In this document: positions 33,472-42,859 of the stretch, piece by piece
How the letters are laid out: every line of letters begins with the position of its first letter
How positions within the stretch are numbered: position 1 is the stretch's first letter
DNA from: Xanthomonas sp. Leaf148
GTDB taxonomy: Bacteria; Pseudomonadota; Gammaproteobacteria; Xanthomonadales; Xanthomonadaceae
Length of the DNA: 64,000 nucleotides
Assembly: GCF_001423585.1 (NCBI RefSeq)
Contig: NZ_LMOP01000008.1
Coordinates: 1,315,118-1,379,117, forward strand
Direction of reading: 5' to 3'
The notes under the pieces: generated by a model
What the model saw: only the letters and a program-made list of their open reading frames with translations
What the model was told of the DNA's origin: nothing
Database searches by the model: none
Position numbers and translations under genes: made by a program

Positions 33472-34835
33472 TGCAGCTGGAACGGCCATGCGCGCTCCCT
33501 CCGTGCCTGGATCAGATACACCGCACTACCCACGCACAGCGCCAACACTGCCGCGAGCAGGCGCCGTCCCGGGCTGGTGGCCAGCAGGTAGAGCCAGCCC
33601 ACGACGCTGATCAGCAGCGGCCAGGGATACAGCGGCATCGCAAACGCACGCCTGCGACGCTTGCGCCGCAGCAGCACCACCGCCAGGCATTGCGCCAGAA
33701 ACTGGAACAGGATCTGGATGATCATCAAGGTGGCGATCAAATCCTCCAGCGACAGCAGGCAGGCCAGGGTCGAGGTTGCGCCGACGAACAGCAGCGACAC
33801 GGTAGGAAATCCACCACGCGGATGCAGCCGCGCGAATACCGCGAAGAACTGCCCGGCCGCAGCGGCTGCATACGGCACCCGCGAATAGCCCAGCAGCACC
33901 ACCAGCGCCGAGCCCCATGCCGCCAGCGCGATCAGTGCCACCGCCACTGTGGCGCCGATGGGGCCGTAGATGGTCTGCATGAAGTCCGCCATCACCGCCT
34001 TCGACTGCGCGGCCTGTTGCCACGGCAGCACGCCGAGCAGGGTGATGTTGAGGCCCAGGTACAGCAGCGCCACGATCGGGATCGAGAGCAGTACCGCGCG
34101 CGGAATCGTGCGCCGCGGCCTGCGGATTTCGCCGCCGAGCATGCACACGTTGTTGTAGCCGCCGTAGTCGTAGACCGCGATCAGCGCCACCGTGCCGAAG
34201 CCCAACCAGAACCCATGCGGCGACGCAGGGCGTGCGTGCAGAAACTCTGCCGCGATGCCGGCATTGAAATGCAGCACACCGCTGCCGATGATCCACACGC
34301 AAGCGCCGATCACCACCGCACTGACCAGCAGCGACAGCACCTGCACCGAGCGCACTTTGCGATACAGCAGCAGCGTGTTGAACGCGCAGAGCGTCATCGC
34401 GATCGCGGTGAGCTGGGCATGGCCCAGCCCCGGCATCAGGAAGGCCAGGTACTGCGCGCAGCCCACCGCCGCCGAGCCCACCGACAGCGGGGCGGTCAAC
34501 AGCGTCTGCCACAGATACAGAAAGCCGAACAGCCGCCCCCAGTGTTCGCGCCCATAGGCCTCGCGCAGATAGTGATACGGCCCGCCCGAGCGTGGAATCG
34601 CCGCGCCCAGTTCGGCCCACACCAGTCCATCGCACAGGCACAGCAGCGCACCGGCGACCCAGCCCAGCAACACCGCCGGCCCGGCCAGCGCCGACAACGC
34701 CAGCGGAATGGTGATAAACGGGCCGATGCCGATCATGTTCAGCAGGTTGGCCGACAGCGCGCTCCACACGCCGAGCGTGCGCGGCGGTGCAGCGACGGGC
34801 GTGGCTGATAGTGGCGCGATGGGGGCGGTCAACAT
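33468..34835 (-). CDS. APC-superfamily permease
   Basis: 455 aa inner-membrane transporter with about twelve hydrophobic segments. The first is LLNMIGIGPFITIPLALSAL, the unwound helix-1 motif of amino acid/polyamine/organocation carriers, followed by AELGAAIPRSGGPYHYLREAYG. Such carriers normally move amino acids, which is odd inside a sugar operon. It might import a glyco-amino acid, or an amino acid released from glycopeptides, or its substrate may be misjudged. ATG 34835 overlaps the end of the GH35 gene by seven bases. No other start is convincing. Confidence 0.88.
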   Translation of the reverse strand: MLTAPIAPLSATPVAAPPRTLGVWSALSANLLNMIGIGPFITIPLALSALAGPAVLLGWVAGALLCLCDGLVWAELGAAIPRSGGPYHYLREAYGREHWGRLFGFLYLWQTLLTAPLSVGSAAVGCAQYLAFLMPGLGHAQLTAIAMTLCAFNTLLLYRKVRSVQVLSLLVSAVVIGACVWIIGSGVLHFNAGIAAEFLHARPASPHGFWLGFGTVALIAVYDYGGYNNVCMLGGEIRRPRRTIPRAVLLSIPIVALLYLGLNITLLGVLPWQQAAQSKAVMADFMQTIYGPIGATVAVALIALAAWGSALVVLLGYSRVPYAAAAAGQFFAVFARLHPRGGFPTVSLLFVGATSTLACLLSLEDLIATLMIIQILFQFLAQCLAVVLLRRKRRRRAFAMPLYPWPLLISVVGWLYLLATSPGRRLLAAVLALCVGSAVYLIQARRERAWPFQLQ

Positions 34836-36754
34836 GCGCAGCGCTCTGGGTGTGCGAGTGCCGCGACAGGGGGCGCGTTGTGTGCCGAGGTCAGCCCATC
34901 GGCGCAGTGGATGGCGGTGGGCTGCAGTTGATGCAGGTCCAGCACCAGCACCGCGTTGTTGCCCGGCTGCAGCCACGCGCCAGGGCAGAACAGACACTGC
35001 TGCGGGCCGATGTTCCAGTAACGCCCGAGCAGGCGGCCGTTGATCCACAGATAGCCTTTGCGCCACTGACCCATGTCCAGGTAGATGTCGCCGACCGTCT
35101 CCAACGCGATGTCGGCAGCGAAGAACAGGCCGGGCCGGGTGGGTGCTGCGTGCAGCGGGCGGAGCGTCGGCGCGTGGTCGCCGTCCAGCGGCAGGCCCTG
35201 CACCTGCCAGTCGCGCAGCTCCTTGCCATCCAGCTGCACCGGGCCGAGCAAGCCTTTTGCATCGCCCAACGCCGGGCCGAAATTGATATGCCCGAAGCTG
35301 TCGACCAACACCTCCAACGTGCGCTCGGTAGCGGTGGACGGCGGCAATGCCAGCTGCGGGTCGCTGTGCAGGCGTGCGTGCTGCATGCGCGACACATGCC
35401 CAAGTTCGGCACCGTCCAGATGCACCACCGCGTAGTCGTGCACTTGCCCCAGGTGCAGTTGCGCACCGGCCGCGATGCGACGCCGGTACACCACCAGCCC
35501 AAGGTTCTGCTTGAGCAAGGTCTGGTTGTCGGTGGGCCGCTCGGTGTGTACAGGGTCGACACGCAAGTTGTCCCAGAGCGCGGCCACCGGGCGGGCAGTG
35601 ACTGATGCAAAACGCGCGCGCGGCGGTGCAGCCGGTATTGGCGGCAGCGATGTGCCGAGATGCGTTGCGATGATCCCGCGCAGCGCCATGTAGGCGGGTG
35701 TGGCACGTCCACCTTCGTCGATGGGAGCGCTGTAGTCGTAGCTGGTCAGGGCGGGTTGGAATTGCGAGCCATCGTCTTCTGCATTGGCACCGGCGCTGAG
35801 GCCGAAGTTGCTGCCGCCGTGCACTACGTACAGATTGAACGAGTCGCCGGCGGCCATCAGTTGCCGCAGCATCGGCGCGTAATCGCGCCGTGCAACGTCG
35901 TCGTCGCCCCAATGCGTCAACCAGCCCGGATAGCCTTCGGCCACCCAGACCGGCGCGTCGCCTGCGAACTGCTTGGCGGCCTGCAGGTCTGCCATGTCCG
36001 CACCATCCAGGCCCAGTGCCGCACCAGGCAGATACGCCTTGCGGCGACGCAGATCCTTCAGACCCTCGGCCAAGGAGAATGGGCCGGCGATGCCGTGCGC
36101 GCGCCAGAGCGCGGCCAAGTCCTGCAGGTAGCCCACATCGGTGCCGTGCATGTTGTATTCGTTCTCGATCTGCAGCATCAGCACCGGGCCGCCCGCGCTG
36201 GCCATCAGCGGTGCGATCCGTGGCGCCACTGCGTCGATGTAGCGCTGCACCGCAGCCATGTAGCGCGCGTCGGTGGCATCGCGCAGGCGCATGTCCGGCT
36301 CGCGCAGCAGATACGGCGGCAGCCCGCCCAGCGTCCACTCGGCGCAGACGTATGGACCGGGCCGTAGATACACCCACATCCCTTCCTGCTGGCATAGACG
36401 GATGAAGGCGGCGAAATCGCGCTCGCCGGTGTCCAGATCGAACTGCCCCGGTTCGCGTTCCAGCGCGTTCCACATCAGGTACAACGCGATGGTGTTCAAC
36501 CCCATCGCCTTGGCCATGCGGATGCGGTGCAGCCAATCGGCGCGCGCGATGCGCAGCGGATGCATTTCGCCGCTGCGCAGCTGCCAGGGCTGCCCGTCCA
36601 GGGTGAAGTGGCCGTGCGCGAATCCAAACGCATGCGGCTGCCCATCCGGTAGCGGCGCATGCAGCGCGGTGCGCGCCGGCGATCGCAGCGCTGGTGTGGC
36701 CGCCAATCCCAACGGGGCGAACAGGCCGAACGTGCACAAGGTCCTGCGCTTCAT
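34829..36754 (-). CDS. GH35 beta-galactosidase, second copy
   Basis: 641 aa, exported (basic start MKRRTL, hydrophobic core LCTFGLFAPLGLAAT). GH35 motifs are present: SGEMHPLRIARADWL, GLNTIALYLMWNALE, RPGPYVCAEWTLGGLP, the acid/base Glu in QIENEYNMHG and the candidate nucleophile Glu in VWVAEGYPGWLTHWG. It is distant from the other GH35 in this window, so they are not a recent duplication. ATG 36754 has a GGAGAG site. It lies between the TBDR and the permease, so it probably trims a galactoside taken up through that receptor. Confidence 0.88.
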   Translation of the reverse strand: MKRRTLCTFGLFAPLGLAATPALRSPARTALHAPLPDGQPHAFGFAHGHFTLDGQPWQLRSGEMHPLRIARADWLHRIRMAKAMGLNTIALYLMWNALEREPGQFDLDTGERDFAAFIRLCQQEGMWVYLRPGPYVCAEWTLGGLPPYLLREPDMRLRDATDARYMAAVQRYIDAVAPRIAPLMASAGGPVLMLQIENEYNMHGTDVGYLQDLAALWRAHGIAGPFSLAEGLKDLRRRKAYLPGAALGLDGADMADLQAAKQFAGDAPVWVAEGYPGWLTHWGDDDVARRDYAPMLRQLMAAGDSFNLYVVHGGSNFGLSAGANAEDDGSQFQPALTSYDYSAPIDEGGRATPAYMALRGIIATHLGTSLPPIPAAPPRARFASVTARPVAALWDNLRVDPVHTERPTDNQTLLKQNLGLVVYRRRIAAGAQLHLGQVHDYAVVHLDGAELGHVSRMQHARLHSDPQLALPPSTATERTLEVLVDSFGHINFGPALGDAKGLLGPVQLDGKELRDWQVQGLPLDGDHAPTLRPLHAAPTRPGLFFAADIALETVGDIYLDMGQWRKGYLWINGRLLGRYWNIGPQQCLFCPGAWLQPGNNAVLVLDLHQLQPTAIHCADGLTSAHNAPPVAALAHPERCAC

Positions 36755-36823
36755 CGTCTCTCCAGCCGAAAGGGAAGGCGTCGCCACGCCGCCACCGGCG
36801 ACACGGCGTCATGCACCGCTGCG

Positions 36824-39796
36824 CTAGAACGCGTACTTCACCGTCAACAGCGCCGTGCTGCCGGCATCGACGATGTCGGAGATCGCCAGATTCCTGCGGC
36901 CCACATGCGCCCAGTAGCTGTATTCCTTGGTCAGGTTAGAGATCGATACGTCCATGCTCACGCCGTTGTCGAAGCGGTAGCCGGTGTGCAGATCCACGCG
37001 CCGGGTCGGGCGGGCCCACAGGTCGTTCCACGGCGCGCCTTCATGCAGGAAGTCGTAGCCCAGCAGGTACGAGCTGCTGAAGTGATAGCTCAGGTTCAAC
37101 GAAAAACCGCTGTGTTCGTAGAACAGTTCCAGGTTGGCCATCGCCGACGGCGCCGACTGCATGTGTTCGTTGTCAAAGCCGTCCAGCCCGAGGTCGGCGC
37201 GCGCATGCTGTCGGGTGGCATTGGCACTGATGCCCAGGCCGTCGAACGGCGCCGGCAGGTCCTGGAACTTTTGCCGCGCACTGAGTTCCACCCCGTAGAT
37301 TTTGCCGTCGCCGCCATTGGTGGGCATGTGGTACAGCACCGTGCCGCTGCCGGTGGTGCTGCCGTTGGCCTGGGCCGAGCCGGCGTCGTAGATGTAGTTG
37401 CGCAGCTGCTTGTAGAAGCCGGCCAGCGAAAAGAACCCGCCGCGTTCGGTAGACCATTCGCCGGATAGATCCAGGTTGGTCGATTCGATCGGCTTCAGAT
37501 CCGGATTGCCTTGGGTGATGGTGGTGACGCCATTGGAGATGTCGATCTGGCTGCCGCCGCCCAATTGCACGAACGCCGGGCGCGTGTAGCTGGTCCAGAG
37601 CGACGCACGGTACGCGGTGCGCAGATTCGGCCGCCAGGTCAGGAACACGCTGGGCAGCGGTTCGTTGTAGGAGGTGCTGTTGTGGTCGAAGTAACCGACG
37701 ATCTGGTTACCGTCCGCATCCACCGGACTCACCCAGAACGTGTTGTCGATGCCGGTGTGTTCGAAGCGCACGCCCGGCACGATATCCAGATTGCCCACAG
37801 TGAAGGTGGCGGTGGCATAGGCGGCGCTGACCGCCTCGGTGCCGCGCATGGTGTTGCAGTTGAAGTTGTTGACGTAGAACGCGCTGCCGCAGGTGTCCAG
37901 GTCGTCGTCGGTCAGGTGCTGGGCGATCACGCCGGCCACCGCCGCTTCGCTCACGCGCGGTGTGTTCCAGGCGTATTTACCGGGAAAGATCGATGCATAG
38001 GTGCCGGTGAAGATGCCCAGATCGCCCAGCGTGGTGGTGCCGTCCACGCCGCCGGTATACCAGTCGCGATTGGTGTAGCGGCGGCTGCTCTTGCTGTACT
38101 TCACCCCGAACTGCACCGACCGCAGCGCGCTATCTTCGAAGTCGTAGCGGGTATCGAAACGTGCGCCGCCTTTCTTCTGGCCGGAGTAGATCTTGGTCTG
38201 CTCGCCATAGCTGCTGGCAAACAACGAGGGGATATTGTTGACCTGCGCCAGCAGTGCGGGTGTGAGCTGCGGATACGGGAACGCACCGCCGCCGTAGCGC
38301 ACGAACGTGTTGCCGGAATAGGCGTAGTTGTCCTGAGTGAACTTGTCTTGCCGCCCGTCGATTTCGACATGGTCGGGGCGGTCGTTGTCACCGAAGCTGT
38401 AGAACAGGTTGGGCATGAAGGTCCAGCCGCCTGCCGTTTTTCTTGCGCCGATCTGGAAGGTCGCCAGGTCGGCGATTTCCGGATTGGTTTCGTACCAGAA
38501 GCGCGCCGCGATGCGGCCGATGTCGGGCGTGAAACCTCCCGGCGTGCCGCTCGGTACGTAGCGCACATCTTGCGGTAGCAACTGCACGAAGGTGGTGCCT
38601 TGCTCGGTCTTGGCGTAGGCGTAGGTCATGCGTGCGTACAGCGACAGGCTGTCGTCCACATGCCAGTCGAACGAGGCATTGCCGCCGTAACGGCGCTCCC
38701 ATCCCGCGGCGATACCGACATTCATGCCGGTGCTGGTGAGGTTGTGTTGCGGATCGAAGCCGGCCGCGTTGCCGCCGTCGGCATCGGTGTTCAAGTACTC
38801 CCACGAGCCATCGTTGAGCGCGCTGGTGGCGGCGGCCACTTCGCTGTTGGTGGTGGTGCGGTAGTCGTAGTAGGCGCTGGCATACACGCCGAACTGCTGC
38901 GCGTCGCCGAACTTGTGCTGGAACTCGCCGCCAAAGCCGCCGCCCAATCCATCGCCGCCGTAATCGCGCGCACGGCTTTCCACCCGGCCGCTACCGGTGA
39001 CGCTGCCGCTGCTCACGTCCTTGAAGTCGTAGGCGGTGGGGGTGCGGAAATCCAGCGTGCCGCCGATCGCATCGCCGTCCATATCGGCGGTGGAGGTCTT
39101 GTTGGCGACGATGGTCTGCAGGCCGGTGGGCGGCAACAAACTCAGTTGCACGCTGCGGCTATACGGCATGCCTTGCGCCACGGTGACGCCGTCGATCATG
39201 TTGACGTTGTATTCGGACGGCAACCCACGCACTGAGGCGAACATACCTTCGCCGCGTGCGGCGCCATCGATGCCGCCGAAGTATCCCGAGCCGGTACTGG
39301 TGATGTTGATGCCGGCGATCAGGCCCAGCGCTTCGGCCACGTTGTGCACAGCGGTGCGCTGCAGATCGTTGGCCGACAGCACATCGACGGTATTGGCCGC
39401 ATTGATCTTCAGATCGCTGGCGTCGTAGCGGTTGCTCACCACGCTGATCGCCTTCAGTTGCTTGACCTCGTCCAGTGCGATGGTTACCGCAGCGGTGCCG
39501 CTGTCGCCGACCTGGATGCTGGTGTCGGCTGCGCTGAAACCGGGGTAGTCCAGATTCAGTGCGTACTGCCCGGCTGGCACGTCGTGGATGACAAAGTGCC
39601 CGCCCGCATCGGCCACCGCGCTGTACGCGGTGCCGGCGATGCGTACGTTCGCATTGGCAGCCGGTTTGCCGCTGCTGCGTTCCTTGAGGGTTCCCTCCAC
39701 CGTGCCCGCCAACGCAGTTGCGGCCGAGGCCATGCCGGTCACGGCCAGGATCGCTACGATCAATTGCTTACGGGTCAAACGCTCATGCTTGTGCAC
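36824..39796 (-). CDS. TonB-dependent receptor (second utilisation unit)
   Basis: 990 aa outer-membrane transporter. Signal peptide LIVAILAVTGMASAATALA, then a carboxypeptidase-regulatory-like domain (GTVEGTLKERSSGKPAANANV), then a plug domain (NDLQRTAVHNVAEALGLIAGI, IDGVTVAQG) and a beta-barrel ending in LTVKYAF with a terminal Phe. I chose the GTG at 39796, preceded by GAGGTGG, because it places the signal correctly; frames open further upstream lack a site. It heads the TBDR-GH35-permease-kinase-GH4 operon and presumably brings its glycan across the outer membrane using TonB energy. Confidence 0.92.
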   Translation of the reverse strand: MHKHERLTRKQLIVAILAVTGMASAATALAGTVEGTLKERSSGKPAANANVRIAGTAYSAVADAGGHFVIHDVPAGQYALNLDYPGFSAADTSIQVGDSGTAAVTIALDEVKQLKAISVVSNRYDASDLKINAANTVDVLSANDLQRTAVHNVAEALGLIAGINITSTGSGYFGGIDGAARGEGMFASVRGLPSEYNVNMIDGVTVAQGMPYSRSVQLSLLPPTGLQTIVANKTSTADMDGDAIGGTLDFRTPTAYDFKDVSSGSVTGSGRVESRARDYGGDGLGGGFGGEFQHKFGDAQQFGVYASAYYDYRTTTNSEVAAATSALNDGSWEYLNTDADGGNAAGFDPQHNLTSTGMNVGIAAGWERRYGGNASFDWHVDDSLSLYARMTYAYAKTEQGTTFVQLLPQDVRYVPSGTPGGFTPDIGRIAARFWYETNPEIADLATFQIGARKTAGGWTFMPNLFYSFGDNDRPDHVEIDGRQDKFTQDNYAYSGNTFVRYGGGAFPYPQLTPALLAQVNNIPSLFASSYGEQTKIYSGQKKGGARFDTRYDFEDSALRSVQFGVKYSKSSRRYTNRDWYTGGVDGTTTLGDLGIFTGTYASIFPGKYAWNTPRVSEAAVAGVIAQHLTDDDLDTCGSAFYVNNFNCNTMRGTEAVSAAYATATFTVGNLDIVPGVRFEHTGIDNTFWVSPVDADGNQIVGYFDHNSTSYNEPLPSVFLTWRPNLRTAYRASLWTSYTRPAFVQLGGGSQIDISNGVTTITQGNPDLKPIESTNLDLSGEWSTERGGFFSLAGFYKQLRNYIYDAGSAQANGSTTGSGTVLYHMPTNGGDGKIYGVELSARQKFQDLPAPFDGLGISANATRQHARADLGLDGFDNEHMQSAPSAMANLELFYEHSGFSLNLSYHFSSSYLLGYDFLHEGAPWNDLWARPTRRVDLHTGYRFDNGVSMDVSISNLTKEYSYWAHVGRRNLAISDIVDAGSTALLTVKYAF

Positions 39797-40568
39797 ATGC
39801 CACCTCGCCAGATGCTGGGCCGCGTTACCAGGGGGTAACGGCCTTGCGATGCCTTGTGTCAGTGCAGACGATCTGCACGGCAATACACGCGCACGGCAAT
39901 AAACGCCACGCGCGATGCGTGTGCGAAAGACCGAACGGGAAGTGCGCCGGAGCGTCTGCCAGCTAGAACAGCGTTGCAGGCGTCAGTGGCGTGGCGGCGA
40001 GTAGCCGGCGATGCATTTGGAACGCGAGCGCATGGCGCTCAATTTGTAGTGCTTGGTCATGCGCGCTGCACCCTCGGGGCAGCGATCACGGCAACGCGGA
40101 TACGCGGGTGGATACGACGCTGCTGCATACAATCCTCTCCCAGTGTGCGTGCCGCGTGGAAACGCTTTTGCCGTCGATGAGTCGTACCGATCGCCGATGG
40201 CGTGGACTGCCGACCGCAGCCAGTGATAGACCTCATGCTTGGGTCTGTCAAGCAGGTGTGAAGTATGTGCGGACATCATCGTGTTGCTTGCCGATTGCGC
40301 ACCAATTCGGCCGCGCACAGCAGCGATATGGCGGTCATGCGATGCAGCGCAACACGTGTCAATAACCCAGCAGGCGCCGGTAACGGCATCCGACTCCTGT
40401 TGCAGATCATGCGTACAAAATACTTAAAAGACATTGTTCAAGGAGGGGGTGTTAGCCGTTCTGGATCCAGTCGCTATCCAGGACTGTGGGCGTCGCACGG
40501 ACAAGGTTAGAGCGGTAAACTTTTGCGCAGAAAAATGGGGTGGCGGCTACATGGAGGAGACCGGATAC
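39797..40568. other. Regulatory gap and left edge of the accessory region
   Basis: 770 bases upstream of the TBDR with no supported gene. It contains an imperfect LacI-type palindrome GGAAACGCTTTTGCC at 40158-40172 (AAACGCTTT core), a possible operator for the TBDR operon. To its right base composition becomes less GC-rich and accessory genes begin. Confidence 0.35.
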
Positions 40569-41210
40569 ATGGAAAAGAAGACGATCAACGAACCCAAGGT
40601 CGGTGAGTTCTTCCAGTTGCGTCCCGATGCCCGCCGAGGTGGAAAAGGTCACGGCGTGGTCTTCGAGAACGAGAAGGCATTGCTGTCGCCTCCGCGGCTC
40701 ATCTTGAAGCCAGACGAGGGTGGGTTTCCCCCACTGCACGAGACTCCGCGCCTGGTCTATATCCCCAGCGAAGGGGGATTGCCGCAGGATCTGGAGGGTG
40801 GCTTCAGTGGGTACTGGTTGGTCTCCCAACGGCTTCGCCAAGTGATGGAGTCCGTGGACGCAGATGCCTTCGTTTTCACTGACGCCGACTATCGCTTGAT
40901 CGATGGCTCCAGGGGGCCGACCGTCTTCCTTTGCGATGTCGTGCGGACGTTGGATGCCTTGGACGAGGAAGCCTCCGAGCTCGATATCAAGATCAGCGAT
41001 GACTATGAGGACGGAAGGTATTACAGCTTGGCCGGTGGGAGTCGTTTGGCTTTTAAACGGGACGTGCTTGGAGAGGCCCACGTTTTCAGGCTTCCCTTCC
41101 ATGGCGGTGTTTTTTGCGATCGGGTGTTCAAGGACGCTGTTGAGGCAGCGGGGATTGGCAACGAAGGCCAATCGGACGGCCTCTGGTTCTACGACGTCGT
41201 GAACCGTTGA
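40569..41210 (+). CDS. Imm11/DUF1629-type immunity protein
   Basis: 213 aa, cytoplasmic. The C-terminal half reads like the DUF1629 (Imm11) family: DAFVFTDADYRLIDGS, VFLCDVVRTLDALDEEAS, SLAGGSRLAFKRDVLGEAHVFRL and the end GQSDGLWFYDVVN. Members protect against toxin domains of polymorphic toxin systems. ATG 40569 has an excellent GGAGGAG site eight bases upstream; starts at 40434 and 40551 are less credible. An AHH-nuclease-like toxin fragment follows 35 bases downstream, supporting an immunity role, although toxin and immunity need not be cognate. Confidence 0.75.
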   Translation: MEKKTINEPKVGEFFQLRPDARRGGKGHGVVFENEKALLSPPRLILKPDEGGFPPLHETPRLVYIPSEGGLPQDLEGGFSGYWLVSQRLRQVMESVDADAFVFTDADYRLIDGSRGPTVFLCDVVRTLDALDEEASELDIKISDDYEDGRYYSLAGGSRLAFKRDVLGEAHVFRLPFHGGVFCDRVFKDAVEAAGIGNEGQSDGLWFYDVVNR

Positions 41211-41245
41211 AGCGAGCCGCGAGCCAATAGGAAGGAGCCTGAGTC

Positions 41246-41503
41246 ATGCCGAACTACCGGACGCTTTTTCAAGATCACCACAACATCGAGCAGCAGACGC
41301 TTAAGAACAACGAGTTGCTGGCGAAGCTTCAAGAGACTGGCCGATTCGACATCCACGCGCCGGAGAATCGCCTGTTCCTGCCGTCCGCAAAGTTCCCGCT
41401 GCATGCGCGAAGCGCACGATTGCCGTTTAGTACAGCTGTGTGGGACATGCCGGCTTTGACTTGCTTGCCAGTAGTAGCCATCGACAGCCCGACCGACTCA
41501 TAA
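41246..41503 (+). pseudogene. AHH-type nuclease toxin fragment
   Basis: 85 aa. The first 50 residues (FQDHHNIEQQTLKNNELLAKL, then GRFDIHAPENRLFLPS) match the conserved start of AHH/HNH-like toxin nucleases: the His-His pair, the FDI, and the N-x-L-FLP strand. In the family this continues with a hydrophobic-poor helix carrying another catalytic His. Here the sequence after LPSAK turns into unrelated text (FPLHARSARLPF), so the domain is truncated. A good AGGAAGGAG ribosome site remains. It looks like a toxin-tip cassette that lost its delivery part and C-terminus. It overlaps the end of the convergent esterase gene by six bases. Confidence 0.6.
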
Positions 41504-42466
41504 CCCGCGGTTACGAGGCCCCCGGCTCGGGAGTCCGACAATGTGTTGCAATACCGCGCGCAATGAAGCATGGAACATTGCCGCATGATGCAGGGCGGGG
41601 AACTCGCGGTAGCGCACTGCAAGACCTGGCAGCGTCGCCAGGCGCCTTGCCAGATGCAATGCTGCATCAGCTGGCGCGCCTTGAATTGCAGTCAATAAGT
41701 CTGTGTGATCAGGACGTTCACGGCTACGCGGATCGATCTGGCCGGCTCGCTCTGCTCCACCGAGAAATATCCATATACGCGCGGGATAGTGCGACCCGCC
41801 TGCAATGAAGTGCTCCTCGGGCGTGCCTAACAGTGCGCCTTGCCCCCACCATAGTGATGGGCTGGCAGTGGCAAAATCGGTGAACAGGCCGTCGCCGGCA
41901 TACAACGCGTGCAACACGAACAGTCCGGCCAATGAGTGTCCCCACAGCGCCTGCCTACTGTGATCCAACCGCACGTGGTGTGTGATAGCAGGCATTGCTT
42001 TCAGCAGCAGAGCATTGAGCAATGCTTGCGCGCCGCCACCTACTAGCCCGTCTGGCGCATCGGGAGCTTTAAGAAACGGATGGTCGGCCGGCTGGAACGT
42101 ATAATCGCGAGCGCGGGTAGGCAAATCGATCAGCAGGTCGTGGTCGGCATCGATAAACACCAGCACGGGCGGCGCCGGCAGCTGCGACAACCGGCACAGC
42201 AAGACGGTATCGAAGTGGGTAAGCGCCCGGTTACCGTCCAGCATCCACAGGGACGGAAAACCGCGGCTGGGTGGCTGCACACATGGACGTGCAATACGAA
42301 TGCGCCAGCGACGTCCATTATCTTCATCAATCACTACGCTGTCGAAAAAAAGGTAGCAACGAGTCGGCGGCAAGCGCTTGCTCGTTGCCCGGATTCCAAG
42401 CCTCAGCCGGCCCGAGCTAAGCCTGTTTTGCTGTGGATTGATGCCGCGCCATGTTGTTGAGATCAT
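41498..42466 (-). CDS. Alpha/beta hydrolase, IroE/Fes-like esterase, possibly 5'-truncated
   Basis: 322 aa with the nucleophile elbow GHSLAGLF, preceded by PVLVFIDADHDLL and followed by ASPSLWWGQ, the pattern of putative esterases of the IroE/esterase-D type that cleave siderophore esters or related compounds. The terminal His region appears as FPALHHAAMF. Family members usually carry a signal peptide or start close to the VIDEDNGRRWRIRIARP strand. Here 40 unrelated residues precede it and no ribosome site is seen, so the 5' end may be missing or mis-set. It sits alone in the accessory region. Confidence 0.6.
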   Translation of the reverse strand: MISTTWRGINPQQNRLSSGRLRLGIRATSKRLPPTRCYLFFDSVVIDEDNGRRWRIRIARPCVQPPSRGFPSLWMLDGNRALTHFDTVLLCRLSQLPAPPVLVFIDADHDLLIDLPTRARDYTFQPADHPFLKAPDAPDGLVGGGAQALLNALLLKAMPAITHHVRLDHSRQALWGHSLAGLFVLHALYAGDGLFTDFATASPSLWWGQGALLGTPEEHFIAGGSHYPARIWIFLGGAERAGQIDPRSRERPDHTDLLTAIQGAPADAALHLARRLATLPGLAVRYREFPALHHAAMFHASLRAVLQHIVGLPSRGPRNRGL

Positions 42467-42859
42467 TGGAGCATTGGGCAGGCGCGACCTAGTAAAAAAA
42501 CTGCGCTCGACAAATCACGCCTGAATAATTCAAGTATTTTCTATATGAATCCATGATTTTTGTATCAGGCCTGTTGATTTTTAATAAAAGATTGCGCTAG
42601 CAATAAAGAGCTGCACTACCAAAAGCAATACATGCTATTGATAGCATTTTTCCGGACTAATTGTGCGTTGTCGTTAAGGTGGGTGACTCGTAATTTGCGT
42701 TGAATAGATATTTTTTTAGACGATTTTAATTGAATGTAAATGGAAACAAAGGGTGAAGCGCTAGATCGCTCTTTAGTCCATCAACCAGCCTCAGCCCCAC
42801 TTGATTTGGACTGAGGGCATGGGGCGAGCAGCAACAGAACGATGCATCTGTAAATGCAC
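42467..42859. other. AT-rich non-coding stretch
   Basis: About 390 bases, far more AT-rich than the core genome, with no open frame having protein-like content. An imperfect CCTCAG...CTGAGG inverted repeat near 42788-42818 could help end the aminopeptidase transcript, but it lacks a T-run. Confidence 0.5.

Noticed and set aside
33468-36812. 1114-codon frame that would fuse a long N-terminus to the permease
   Set aside because: The N-terminal two thirds is the wrong frame of the GH35 gene; the real permease starts at 34835.
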